The notes beneath the pieces were generated by a model. The model was given only the letters and a program-made list of their open reading frames with translations, was not told the DNA's origin and did no database searches. DNA of 64,000 nucleotides from JAICTV01 sp035634055. GTDB taxonomy: Bacteria; Planctomycetota; Phycisphaerae; Tepidisphaerales; Tepidisphaeraceae. The first letter of the stretch is position 1, and each line of letters begins with the position of its first letter. The stretch is taken from positions 10,890 through 74,889 of the forward strand of contig DASQDR010000055.1 of the NCBI GenBank assembly GCA_035634055.1, given 5' to 3'. The position numbers and the translations under genes are program-made. Shown here in pieces: positions 45,798 through 55,800 of the stretch.

Positions 45798-48017
45798 ATG
45801 ATCCAGCCGCTCGAACGCCGCGCGCTGTTTGCCGCGCCCGGCATCGATCCGAACTTCGAACGCTTTACCGTCCTGCCACAGGATGACCTGCCCGACGGCA
45901 GCGCCGGGGGGCCGGTGCCGGGGTTGATCCAGCCGCTGGCCGAGGGGAAGTTTCTCACCGCCGGACTGGTGATGGCCAGCACCGACAACCCCGCCTTCCG
46001 CGTTGCCCGCTTCAACGAGGACGGGACGCTCGACGCGACCTTCAACAGCGACGGCCGCTCGCCCGTCATCACCGTTCCCGGCGCGGGCTCCGACGTGCGC
46101 GGCGTGGTGCAGTCCGACGGGAAGGTCGTGCTGGCGACGGCCACCGCCGAAGGCGTCGCCGTCGGTCGCTTCAACGCCGACGGCAGCATTGACACCACCT
46201 TCGGCGGCGGCGACGGCCTGGCCACCGCCGGCGGATTGGACATCAACCAGCCCAACCTCCTCGACGCCAACCCGCGCGTCGCGGTCACCACCGGCGGGCA
46301 GATCGTCGTGCTCCGCGGCGCCACCCGGCACACCACCCTCTTCGTCACCCGCTTTGAGTACGACGGCGATCTCGACCCGTCGTTCTCCGGAGACGGCCTG
46401 CTCGCCATCCGGCAGCCCGACGTCCTGCCCACGAACGAGACCGGCTCGGAGATCAGTGCCGTCGACGTCGCCCCCGTCGCGGGCAACAAGGTCCTGCTCC
46501 TCGCGCAGTTGGGCGATTACACGCAGGAGGGTCACCGCCCGGCCCTGATCCAACTGGCCGGCGACGGATCCTTCGACACCACCTTCGGCGGCGGCGATGG
46601 AAAGCTCCCGTTCTTCTTCCGCCCCGGCAGCGCCGGCAGCGATCCGGGCGCGATGCTCGTGCAGGATGACGGCAAGATCGTCGTTGGCGGGTACCAGGCT
46701 GGCGACGGCGGCGACAACGGCGACGGCGCCGCGCTCGCCCGCTTCAACGCCAACGGCACGCTTGACACTAGCTTCGGCACCGGCGGCGTCGGCATCGCCT
46801 TGACGCCGCGCGCCGTCGCCATTCGCGATCTGGCGATCGACCGCGACGGCCGGTTCGTCGTCCTCAACGGCGACTCCGGAAGCCTCGTGCGCTGGACCGC
46901 CGGCGGCGACCCCGACGCCACCTTCGGCGCCGGGGGGTACGCGGAGGCCGACCTCTCCGCCCCCGTCTTCGCCATTGACCAGGACAACCGGATCACCGGC
47001 CACTACGCCGGGCAGCTCACGCGGTACTTCAGCAGCCCGCAGGACCGGCCGGACGTCGAGCTCGGGTCGCTCGGCGTCCTGCTCATCACCGGTGAGGCGG
47101 GCGCCGCCGACAACACCATCACCGTTACCCGCTCCGGGGCGAACCTGGTCGTCACCCGCAACGGCGCCAGCACCACCTTTGCCGCCGCCGACGTGAAGGG
47201 GCTCGACGTGCACACGTTCGACGGCGACGACACCATCACCACCCCGCTAGGAGGCGTCTTCGTCCTCGGGAACGGCAACAACGCGCTGACGGTCGGCGAC
47301 AGCCTCATGAAGGTCACCGCCGGCGACGGCAACGACACCCTCACCTCCGGCAACGGGCAGGTCGAGCTGATCGCCGGCGGCGGCGACGACCTGATCACCG
47401 TCGGCGACGGCCCCGTCGCCCAGCTCCTTGGCGGCGACGGCGACGACACCATCACCACCGGAAACGGCGACGACGAGGTGTACGGCCAGGCCGGCGCCGA
47501 TGTCATCCGAACCGGGGGCGGAAACGACACGCTCTGGGGCGGCGTCGCGCACGACTTCGCCGGCGGCTTCATCGACCCCGCCGGCGGCGAAGCGGACGGC
47601 GGCAACCTCCTCGAAGGCGGCGACGGCAACGACGTCCTCATCGGCGCCGCCGGCCGCGACACGATCCGCGGCGGCGCGCAGCGCGACCTGCTCGTCGGCT
47701 TCGCCGGCTCCGACCTGCTCTCCGGCGGCGGCGGCAAAGACAAGATCGCCGGCCTCGGCGGCAACGACCGCATCTACGGCGGCGCGGGCGACGACCAGCT
47801 CTCCGGCGGCACCTACCACGACCGCATCTTCGGCGGCGGCGGCGACGACAAGATCAGCGGCGACCCTGGCCGCGACACGCTCGACGGCGGCGCTGGCGAC
47901 GACCGCTTCTTCGCCGAGGACGGAGAGATTGACTCGATCGACGGCGGCGCCGGCGACAACGTCGCGGCGGCCTCGGACGAGGAGGACGACATCCTCAAGG
48001 CCACGCGAGCCGCCTGA
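45798..48017 (+). CDS. Secreted LEPR-XLL / delta-60 / RTX protein (paralogue 1)
   Basis: 739 residues. The N-terminus MIQPLERRALFAAPG is a LEPR-XLL-like targeting motif. Residues about 15-410 consist of delta-60 repeats (VARFNEDGTLDATF, VGRFNADGSIDTTFGGGDG and others). A linker with VTRSGANLVVTRNGASTTF precedes about 12 RTX-type calcium-binding repeats (GGDGDDTITTGNGDDEVYGQ style, about 490-735). RTX repeats fold on Ca2+ outside the cell; the protein is probably surface or matrix material. ATG 45798 has AAGGG 9 nt upstream. The 249-bp upstream gap has two small dyads (for example CGCCGCG/CGCGGCG at 45708 and 45734) but no clear promoter. Confidence 0.93.
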   Translation: MIQPLERRALFAAPGIDPNFERFTVLPQDDLPDGSAGGPVPGLIQPLAEGKFLTAGLVMASTDNPAFRVARFNEDGTLDATFNSDGRSPVITVPGAGSDVRGVVQSDGKVVLATATAEGVAVGRFNADGSIDTTFGGGDGLATAGGLDINQPNLLDANPRVAVTTGGQIVVLRGATRHTTLFVTRFEYDGDLDPSFSGDGLLAIRQPDVLPTNETGSEISAVDVAPVAGNKVLLLAQLGDYTQEGHRPALIQLAGDGSFDTTFGGGDGKLPFFFRPGSAGSDPGAMLVQDDGKIVVGGYQAGDGGDNGDGAALARFNANGTLDTSFGTGGVGIALTPRAVAIRDLAIDRDGRFVVLNGDSGSLVRWTAGGDPDATFGAGGYAEADLSAPVFAIDQDNRITGHYAGQLTRYFSSPQDRPDVELGSLGVLLITGEAGAADNTITVTRSGANLVVTRNGASTTFAAADVKGLDVHTFDGDDTITTPLGGVFVLGNGNNALTVGDSLMKVTAGDGNDTLTSGNGQVELIAGGGDDLITVGDGPVAQLLGGDGDDTITTGNGDDEVYGQAGADVIRTGGGNDTLWGGVAHDFAGGFIDPAGGEADGGNLLEGGDGNDVLIGAAGRDTIRGGAQRDLLVGFAGSDLLSGGGGKDKIAGLGGNDRIYGGAGDDQLSGGTYHDRIFGGGGDDKISGDPGRDTLDGGAGDDRFFAEDGEIDSIDGGAGDNVAAASDEEDDILKATRAA

Positions 48018-48065
48018 TGTGCGGAGGCCGACCCGTGCCGGCCGAGGGAAATGTGCGACTGGCAA

Positions 48066-48194
48066 ACCAGAATGACGAAATCAGAATGACGAAAGAAGCA
48101 ACCTCTCGTCATTCATCGTTCCGATTTGATTCGTTATTCTGACTTCGTCATTCGTCATTCGAACTTGATTCGTCGTTCTGATTTCGTCATTCGG
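48066..48194. repeat. AT-richer inverted repeat between the RTX paralogues
   Basis: Left phrases CCAGAATGACGAAATC and AGAATGACGAAAG are mirrored by CGTTCTGATTTCGTCATTCGG on the right (to 48194), with further TTCGTCATTC copies between. It lies before the start of the second paralogue. Confidence 0.65.
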
Positions 48195-48215
48195 CTTTAC
48201 CTGAGGGATCTCGCC

Positions 48216-50528
48216 ATGCTTCACCCGCTCGAACCCCGCCGCCTGTTCGCCGTCGCGCTCGATCCGACCTTCGGCGTCAACGGCCAGGTCAGCGACGCCA
48301 TCCGCGCGGCGGTGCCGGGCGGGTTGCACGTGCAGATCGCTTTCGTCCACGAGCAGGGCGACGGCAAGCTCCTCGTCGGCGGCAGCGTCAGCCGGATGGA
48401 TGATTCGCTGGTGCTCTGCGTCGCCCGTTACACGCCCGGCGGATTGCTCGACACCGGGTTCGGCGGCGGCGACGGGTTCTCGGCGCTGGTGCCGGTCGAG
48501 AACGCGGGCGCGGGCGTCGGGGGCGCGGTGCAGAGCGACGGCAAGATCCTCCTCGCCGCCAGCCGCGGCGCCGCCACCGCCGTCGCGAGGTTCAACGCCG
48601 ACGGCTCGGTCGACACCGCTTACGGCGGCGGCGACGGGCTGGCGATCTCCCCGGAGGTCAACCCGGTCTCCGGCGGCCGCGCGCTAGAGGTGACCGGCGA
48701 CGACAAGCTCGTCCTGATCGGCAACGGCGACGCGGGGCAGGTCCTCGTCGCCCGCCTGAACACCAGCGGCGCGCCCGACACCAGCTTCGACGCCGACGGC
48801 GTCGCGGCGGTGACCCTCGGCACCGGGCAGAACGTCACCGCGCGCGACGTGGAAGTGGATTCCGCGGGCAAGATCTTCATCGTCGGCGACGACGCCGGCG
48901 CCGACGACTCCTTCATCGTCCGCCTCGCCGCCAACGGCGCGCCCGATGCCGCGTTCGACGGCGATGGCATCCGCCGCTTCGACCTCAGCGACGCGCCCAG
49001 CGGCGACTTCACCACGGCCATCCTGCTCGACGGCACGAAGATGGTGGTCGGCGGTCAGGCGGGGCGCGAGTTCAACGCCAACCTCCCCCGCCGCTCCGCG
49101 ATCGCGCGCTTCAACGCCGACGGCTCGTTCGACACCAGCTTCGGCGGCGGCGACGGCATCACGCTGCTGGCCAACAACGGCGGCGCGCTGCGCAACCTCG
49201 CCCGCGACGGCCAGGGACGCTACGTTGCCGCCCGCGGCGACACGGGACTGGTGCGCGTCACGAGCGCCGGCGCCGCCGACGCGACCTTCGCCCCCGGCGG
49301 CGACCTCGAGACCGGCATCCGGACCATCGGGCCGCTGGCGATCACCGCCGGCGACCGGATCGTCCTGGCCGACAGCAACAACGTCTACCGCTTCAGCGAC
49401 GCGCCCCGCCCGGAGCTGGAGCTGGCCGAGAACGGCACGCTCTTCGTCACCAACTCCACCGGCAACAACACGATCACCATCGCCGCCTCCGGCAACAACG
49501 TCGTCGTCACCCGCAACGGCACGTCGACCAACTTCCCCGCCGCCAGCGTCCTCGGCCTGGACATCCTCACCGGTGGCGGCAACGACACGATCACCGTTAC
49601 CGTCGACCGCCGCGCCACCGTCGTCCTCGGCGACGGCGTCAACGCGCTCACCCTCGGCGACGGCGATCACACCGTCACCGGCGGCGACGGCGCCGACGAC
49701 ATCACCGCCGGCGACGGCAAGGTGGAGCTCAACACCGCCGGCGGCGCCGACGAGGTGACCCTTGGCGCCGGCGACCACCGCGTCGACACCGGCGCCGGCA
49801 ACGACACCGTCTCCGCCGGCGCCAGCGCCGGCCGAAGCGACTTCCTCGCCGGCGACGGCGACGATGTCGTCACCGTCACCGGCGGCGGCGAGAACGACAT
49901 CAGCGGCGGCGCGGGCAACGACACCCTCACCGGCGGCGCGGGCGAAGACCGCCTCTTCGGCGGCGACGGCGACGACGAGCTGGCCGCGCTGGCCGGCGAC
50001 GACCAACTCCTCGGCGGCGCGGGCAGCGACTCCCTTGCCGGCGGCGACGGCGACGACCAGATCTTCGCCTCCGAGTCCGGCACCACCGGCGGCCTCGGTG
50101 ACGCGGCGGGCGCCAACGTCCTCGACGGCGGCGGCGGCAAGGACTACCTCGTCGGCGCCGCCGGCCGCGACACCCTCCTCGGCGGCGCGCAGGCCGACAT
50201 CCTCCTCGGCAACGCCGGCTCCGACCTGCTCAGCGCCGGCGGGGGCAACGACAAGCTCGGCGGCGGCGGCGGCCCGGACCGCCTCTACGGCGGACCGGGC
50301 AAGGACCAGCTCGACGGCGGCAACCACGACGACCGCCTCTTCGGCCAGGGCGGCAACGACAAGCTCTATGGCGGCAAGGGCCTCGACACCCTCACCGGCG
50401 AGGCCGCCGACGACCTCTTCTTCACCCGCGACAACGCCGCCGACGAGATCGACGGCGGCAGCGGCAGCAACACGGCCGTGGAGTCCGACGCCAGCGACGA
50501 CATCCTGAACGCGACGAAGATGGCGTGA
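48216..50528 (+). CDS. Secreted LEPR-XLL / delta-60 / RTX protein (paralogue 2)
   Basis: 770 residues with the same plan as the gene at 45798. MLHPLEPRRLFAVALD is a textbook LEPR-XLL start, then delta-60 repeats (about 15-400), the shared linker VVVTRNGTSTNFPAASVLGL, and RTX repeats (about 480-760) ending DILNATKMA versus DILKATRAA in the paralogue. ATG 48216 follows GAGGG. The two genes are tandem duplicates in the same direction. RTX repeats bind calcium; no adhesin, enzyme or type I secretion genes are near. Confidence 0.93.
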   Translation: MLHPLEPRRLFAVALDPTFGVNGQVSDAIRAAVPGGLHVQIAFVHEQGDGKLLVGGSVSRMDDSLVLCVARYTPGGLLDTGFGGGDGFSALVPVENAGAGVGGAVQSDGKILLAASRGAATAVARFNADGSVDTAYGGGDGLAISPEVNPVSGGRALEVTGDDKLVLIGNGDAGQVLVARLNTSGAPDTSFDADGVAAVTLGTGQNVTARDVEVDSAGKIFIVGDDAGADDSFIVRLAANGAPDAAFDGDGIRRFDLSDAPSGDFTTAILLDGTKMVVGGQAGREFNANLPRRSAIARFNADGSFDTSFGGGDGITLLANNGGALRNLARDGQGRYVAARGDTGLVRVTSAGAADATFAPGGDLETGIRTIGPLAITAGDRIVLADSNNVYRFSDAPRPELELAENGTLFVTNSTGNNTITIAASGNNVVVTRNGTSTNFPAASVLGLDILTGGGNDTITVTVDRRATVVLGDGVNALTLGDGDHTVTGGDGADDITAGDGKVELNTAGGADEVTLGAGDHRVDTGAGNDTVSAGASAGRSDFLAGDGDDVVTVTGGGENDISGGAGNDTLTGGAGEDRLFGGDGDDELAALAGDDQLLGGAGSDSLAGGDGDDQIFASESGTTGGLGDAAGANVLDGGGGKDYLVGAAGRDTLLGGAQADILLGNAGSDLLSAGGGNDKLGGGGGPDRLYGGPGKDQLDGGNHDDRLFGQGGNDKLYGGKGLDTLTGEAADDLFFTRDNAADEIDGGSGSNTAVESDASDDILNATKMA

Positions 50529-50695
50529 CCTCAGGCACACGCGCCGGCGCCGGAGCGTGCCCCGATCCGTCGGCGGGGAGATGCGGGATCGGCTGAGAGG
50601 CAAGCACGACGCGCGGGCGAGCCCTGATGCTGGAGCGATCGCGCGGGCGCGGCCCTTGAGGCGTGACGCGCACGCGGGCGGACCAGCTCGCCGCT

Positions 50696-51316
50696 TCAGC
50701 GTGCCGCACCCGCGAATCCCGCGCCGCCGCCGAGCCGCCGCCGCCACCACCAGCGGACCGCGACCAGGATCGCGACTCCCGCCGCCGGCGGCCCGAACAG
50801 CATCCGCGTGAGCGACCGCCGCAGCCGCGCCTCGCGCTGCCAGAAGTCGGGTGCGTCCGGTTTCACGCGCAGCGTCTCGTCCTGGATCAGCGCGCGCGTC
50901 ATCGACGGGTTGTAGAGCACCGCGATCTTCGTGCCGACGGGAAACTGCCGCAGCAGGTCCGCGCGGTTGCGCGGCCGCGCCGCGCCGTCAGCCAGCGGCG
51001 GTACGAACCGCTCGCTCTCCCCCGCGATCGAACCTTGCAGCCAGTAGGACGTGCCGCGCTTGCCGCGCTCGTACGCCGCGGCGCTCACCAGGAACGTGGC
51101 CGGCCGGTAATTCGCCCGGTTGCGATGGATCGCCACCCGGTTCCACCACGGCAGCGCGAACAGCGCCGCCCAGATCAGCACGAGCACGACGACCACGAAC
51201 AGCCCGCGCCCGCGCCCGAAGTGGTGCCCGCGCCCGAACTCGTGCCCGCGCGCCCCGCGGCGGCGCGGGTTCGGAGGCGTCTCGAACATCGGAGGGATCT
51301 GAGGCATCGCGCGCAT
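50696..51316 (-). CDS. DUF3592-like membrane protein
   Basis: About 206 residues. A His/Gly/Arg-rich N-terminus, one membrane helix (about 39-57), an external beta region with the YRPATFLVSAAAYERGKRG and GTKIAVLYNPSMTRALIQDE segments typical of DUF3592, and a second helix (about 170-190) before a basic tail. ATG 51316 is chosen; a GTG directly before it and ATGs at 51307 and 51289 are possible, none with a ribosome site. Function unknown. Confidence 0.75.
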   Translation of the reverse strand: MRAMPQIPPMFETPPNPRRRGARGHEFGRGHHFGRGRGLFVVVVLVLIWAALFALPWWNRVAIHRNRANYRPATFLVSAAAYERGKRGTSYWLQGSIAGESERFVPPLADGAARPRNRADLLRQFPVGTKIAVLYNPSMTRALIQDETLRVKPDAPDFWQREARLRRSLTRMLFGPPAAGVAILVAVRWWWRRRLGGGAGFAGAAR

Positions 51317-51403
51317 CACATGGGTCGGGTCGCGTGCGTCGTGCGGGCCGCGGGTGGGGAGAGCGCGGCGGCCGCGCGCGTGTTCGTCGGCACCTCAACC
51401 AAA

Positions 51404-51820
51404 TTAGATTGTGCCCTTGTAGTCCGGCGGGAGCAGCAGCACGGGGACGCGGGTGTTCTTGATCAACTCCACCGGCACGTTCCCGGCCAGCAGGCGGGCG
51501 AAGACGTTCTTGCCGGTCAGCCCCAGCACGATCAGCGTGACGTCGCGCTCGACGGCGGTGTTGAGCACCGCGCGGGCGATGTCGTCGCTGAACATGAGCA
51601 GCGTCTGGACGTTGACCCCGCGCTCCTCCAGCTTCTGCCGCAGCAGCGAGATGGCCGCCTCGCCGTCCTGCTGCTCCTGCTCGCGCATCTGCCCGCCGCT
51701 GGGGCGCGACACGTGCACGACCAGCACCTCCGCCGCCAGCCGCTTGGCCAGGTCCCCCAGCGGGTCGGCGATCCGCTCCGACGCCCACGGACTGCTCACC
51801 GCCACCATGATTCGACTCAT
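51404..51820 (-). CDS. Universal stress protein (UspA family)
   Basis: 138 residues, one Usp domain. MSRIMVAVSSPWASERIADP at the start and GLTGKNVFARLLAGNVPVEL, then IKNTRVPVLLLP at the end correspond to the nucleotide-binding G-2x-G-9x-G(S/N) motif, here with Asn instead of Ser. Possibly ATP-binding. It follows the general pattern of stand-alone Usp genes; no operon partner. Confidence 0.92.
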   Translation of the reverse strand: MSRIMVAVSSPWASERIADPLGDLAKRLAAEVLVVHVSRPSGGQMREQEQQDGEAAISLLRQKLEERGVNVQTLLMFSDDIARAVLNTAVERDVTLIVLGLTGKNVFARLLAGNVPVELIKNTRVPVLLLPPDYKGTI

Positions 51821-51920
51821 CGCAGGTGTCGGTTAGACGCCAATGGGGCGGGGATGTCAATTGGCGAAAGGGGGCGGGCGAGGGGAGGGGAAGCAGGAAG
51901 TTTCAGGCAAAGTGAAGATG

Positions 51921-52200
51921 AGGGAAATGTCGAATCGCAAATGACGAATGTCGAAACAATACCCAAGGGTGGAAACGGGGAAATGAGTGAAACGGGAAGA
52001 CCCGCGCGGGCGCGGCTGGCGGCGTGCGCTTAGGCCCTCTTCCGTCCCTCCGCGTTTTCCCCTTTTCGATTTCGCAGTCGTCTGGGCTTTCCCGCTCAGG
52101 ATTCCGCGCTTCCCCCGCCCCCTTGATTATTTCCCGTTCCCGTTCAGTGTTGTTTCCACATTCCCCATTCGAGATTCGCTATTCGCTATTCGACATTCCT
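51921..52200. repeat. Long AT-richer inverted-repeat region
   Basis: GAAATGTCGAATCGCAAATG on the left (about 51922-51958) is mirrored by CTATTCGCTATTCGACATTCC-type sequence on the right (to 52200). Inner segments GGTGGAAACGGGG and TTGTTTCCACATTCCCC also pair. Short phrases (CGAAT, ACGGG) are repeated throughout. Non-coding. Confidence 0.6.
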
Positions 52201-52275
52201 TCAGCCCGAGTCCAACGCCGCCCGCCACCCCCATCCGACCAGCCGCTCGCCCCGCCGGCCCGCGCGTCTCCCAGC

Positions 52276-52590
52276 CCGAACCGCGCACTTCAGGGCCCCG
52301 ACGGTCCTGCTCGGGACCGAAACCGCGCGCATTAGATTTCGAACGGTACGTTTTAGAGCTTGAATCGTGCGGTTCGAGAGCTGAACGGTACGTTTCAGGA
52401 CCTGAAACGTCCGTTTCAACATTCGAGCGGGATGTTTCAAGACCTGGAACGTGCGCTTCAGAGTTTGAACCGTACGTTTCGAGACCCGAACCGTACGTTT
52501 CCAGACCTGAAACGTACGTTTCAAAGCTTGAACGGTACGTTTGAGACTTCGACGCGCACGGTTTGAACGCCGAACCGCGCGTCCGATCCC
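52276..52590. repeat. Tandem array of fifteen degenerate 21-bp units with a palindromic core
   Basis: The units are exactly 21 bp long without any length change from 52276 to 52590. The best unit (52507-52527) holds the perfect palindrome GAAACGTACGTTTC (52509-52522); neighbours show GAACCGTACGTTTC or GAACGGTACGTTTC. The ends of the array are more diverged. The period equals two DNA helical turns and also seven codons. After the array, 52591-52877 is GC-rich with no feature recognised. Confidence 0.9.
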
Positions 52591-52877
52591 TCCGCGCGCC
52601 CGCCGGCGACGCGCTTTCCACCCGCGCCACCGCCGACATTCCCGGCCGCGCCTCTGGCGGCCCTCCCGCCGCCGCTTTTATCACCCCCGCGGCCCGCGCC
52701 CGCCCCTGCGCCGGCCGGTGCGCCGCCAAAGTCGCCAAGAGCGGCGATATGGCGGGATCGACGCCCAACATTCCGCCGAACAGGCGGGGGACTGGCTGCG
52801 GGATCGATTATCGCCGCCGCCGCCGCGCTTTTGATCGCGTCGCCTGCCCGGTCGCTCCGGTCGCTCCACGCCCGCGC

Positions 52878-55800
52878 CTACAGCACCACGCCCTGGCGGC
52901 CGATGTTGCTGTCGATGAGCCAGTAGTCGTCGCCGTTGATCTTCCCGCTGTAGTCGAAGTCGCCGTTCCACCACCCCCACGCCCCCGGCGTCCCCGCCGC
53001 GGCACCAATGTGGGAGTCGATGACGAAGTAGTCGTCGCCATCGATCCTGCCGTTCAGGTCCGCGTCGCCGGCGTAGGTGTACTTGATCAGCACGGACGTC
53101 GCGTCGACCACGTGACCGTTCCACAGCGCCGTCTGCGTCCCGTTGAGCCCCAGCACGCGCGACGCCTCGGCGGCGCCGACCATGGCCGCGGCATCGCCCG
53201 CCGGCGAAGCGGACCACGGGGGAGGGCCCATGATGCGACCGGCGTCCCACGGCACCCCCCAGAGGCCCGTCCGGATGTGCCCGCTGATGCCGGTATACGT
53301 GGACCCGTCCCACGCGCCCAGCGGGCTGTCACCAGCGTAGTCCACCAGCAGGGCGTGGCTCCCGAGCCTAAGGGTGCCGCTCTCCACGCGCAGATCGGTG
53401 CAGCTCACCGTCGCGTCGAGGCGAACCTGCGAGTTCGCGGTGAGGCGGAGCCGGTTCAAGTGCTGCGGGACCTGCACGTACGCCTCGGTGGCGCTGAAGT
53501 TCAGGTTGATCCCGTTCAGGTCCTCGGTCACCCATGCCCAGTTGGCGCTGATGGTGAGGGTCTCGAAGCCGGAGTAGGACTGGTTGCCGAGCGTGCCGGC
53601 ACCGGCATAGATGGCGTAGCCGGTCCGGGCGTAGATCTCGTCCTGCCCGCTCCCGCCAATCGCCACCACGGCGGGCAGCAGGTCTACGTGGTTCATCGCG
53701 ATGCGGTCGTCGCCGCCCCCGCCACTCACCGTGACGGCGTTGCCGCCGAGCTTGGTCTGCTCGATCGTGTACGTAACGGGCGGCTGACCGGCAAGCGTCT
53801 CGACGACCTGCAACTGCCCCGGCCAGCCCCCGATCAGCTCAAGGTCGAACGCGTCGTCCCCGCCCGAGCCGTCGAAGCGCAGCGGGAAGTTCCCGAAGTT
53901 CTGCGCCCACGCCCCATCGTTGTTGAACGCCTCGGAAATCAGCGTTTGACCTTGCGGCGTGACCACGGACAGGTTGTCGAAGATCGCGCGGTTCCCGTTG
54001 GCGCCGAAGCCGATGCCGCCGGTCGCGAAAGTGGAGTCGGCGGCGCTGGCCAGCAGCACCCCGTTCCGGAAGGCGCGGATCACGCTGCCCTCGCGCACCA
54101 GCCGCAACTGGTAAGTGGTGCCGGGCACGATCATCGCGGGGATGTCGGCCAGCTCGACGCTCTGGCCGTTCAGCACGCGGAAGATCCCGCTGGTGCCGGC
54201 GTCGTTGTTCTGGTTGGAGCTGAAGAAGTAGTAGTTCCCCGGGCTCTGATAGCCGAAGATGACCGCCAGGCCGTTCCACACCCCCGGCTGCGGCGCCGGC
54301 GAGGTGGCGTCGACGCGGAGGTCGAAGTCTCCGGAGATCGAGCGCGTGTGGACGGCGCGGTTGTTCAGGTGCGCGGTGCTCGCCGTGGCCGGCGCGGTGA
54401 TCTGGAACGCCCCGCCGGAGACGCCCCAGGTACCGTCGATGATGGTGAAGTTCCCCGCCCCCGGGAGGGTTGGGGTCAGCACGGCGGCCGAGGTGCGGAC
54501 GTGATCCGCCGGCAGGACCTGCCGGACGTGATGGGTCCCATCGGCGAGGCCGCCGAACCGGTAGGAGCCGTCGGTGCCGCTGACGGTCGACGGCTCGCCC
54601 GCGTCGCGCACGCCGTCCTTGTCCGAATCGATCCAGACCGTCACGCCCGGCAGCGCCGGCTCGTGGAAGCCGTAAGCGCCGTCGCCGTCGCGATCGGTGA
54701 AGACGAACCCTTCGACGACGTTGCCGGGGGGGGCGTTCACCGTCCAACTCTCGCTCGCACCCGTCTCCAGCAGGTTGCCGTCGCTGTCGCCGATGCCGGC
54801 GTATGACGGGTTCAGCGTGAGCAGGTAGCTGCCCGATCGGCCGGTCAGGGCCGCCAGGTTGCCGAGCGTATAGTGCGCACCGGAGTGCGCGTTGAGCGTA
54901 GCGAAGTCCAGGTCGACCGCGACGCCGTCACGGGTCAGTGTCAGGTCTGACTTGCTGAACCCTGTAACGGCCTCACTGAAGACGAAGTCGATCCCCGCCA
55001 CCGCACCCGTGCGCGGGTCCGGGGTGACGTCGACGATGTCCACTGTCGGCGGGGGATCCGGCGCGCGGAGCGTGAACTCAAACCAATTGAAATTGGCGAT
55101 AAAGCCGTCAGAGGAGGCCGCATCGAACCGCACCCTCAGGAGGTGCTCGCCTGGCGGGAGCGTAACGCCAGCCGTGACGAGGGTGCTCCAGGCGTTCCAC
55201 CCGCCGGTATCGGGAACCGGCAGCACCGCGGTGATCGGTAAGCCATTGAGTTCGAAGTAAAAAGCTCCACCGGCCGCAGGTGCCGCAAGCCGCGTCCGCA
55301 AGTCGTACGCCCCGCCGACCGGGATGGTGACGGTGTACGCCAGCCATTCGCCCGCTGATGTCCAGCCGACGTTGAAGCCCCCGCCCTCTGGGTCGCTGGT
55401 GGCGCTGATATCGACGCCCTCAGGGCGGTACGCACCCCCCTGATTGACGCTGTCAAGATCACGATAACCGCTTTCGGGGCCGCTAACGTCGAAACCCTCC
55501 GCCTCGATGCGGCCCGGCAGCGGCGGCGGGACGGCGACCTTTGTCCCCGCAGCCAAGCGGATATTCCCGATTAGGAAGTCGGCGGCGGTGGGGACGGCCG
55601 AAGCGACGATGAACGAGAGATTGACAGATTGTCCTGCGTAATCGCCGAACGGCAAACTGATCGTGCTGTTCTCGACCGGCTGTGCGCCCAGGGCCAACTG
55701 GCCCAGGACGGCGCCGTTCACCGCAATGTCCATGACATCGTCATTTCCCGGGTTCGCCACGCTCAGGTCGAAGACGAGCATCTGCGCCCCGGCCGGCACT

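Noticed and set aside
47280..48000. Dense GGCGGCGACG repeats resembling a repeat array
   Set aside because: They are the DNA of RTX calcium-binding repeats in an intact frame; spacing and sequence do not fit CRISPR. The same applies to 49,650-50,500.
52360..52566. 68-codon plus-strand frame with seven-residue repeats (and a similar minus-strand frame)
   Set aside because: The 21-bp period keeps more than one frame open on both strands; no ribosome site or signal, so it is treated as a DNA repeat, not a gene.
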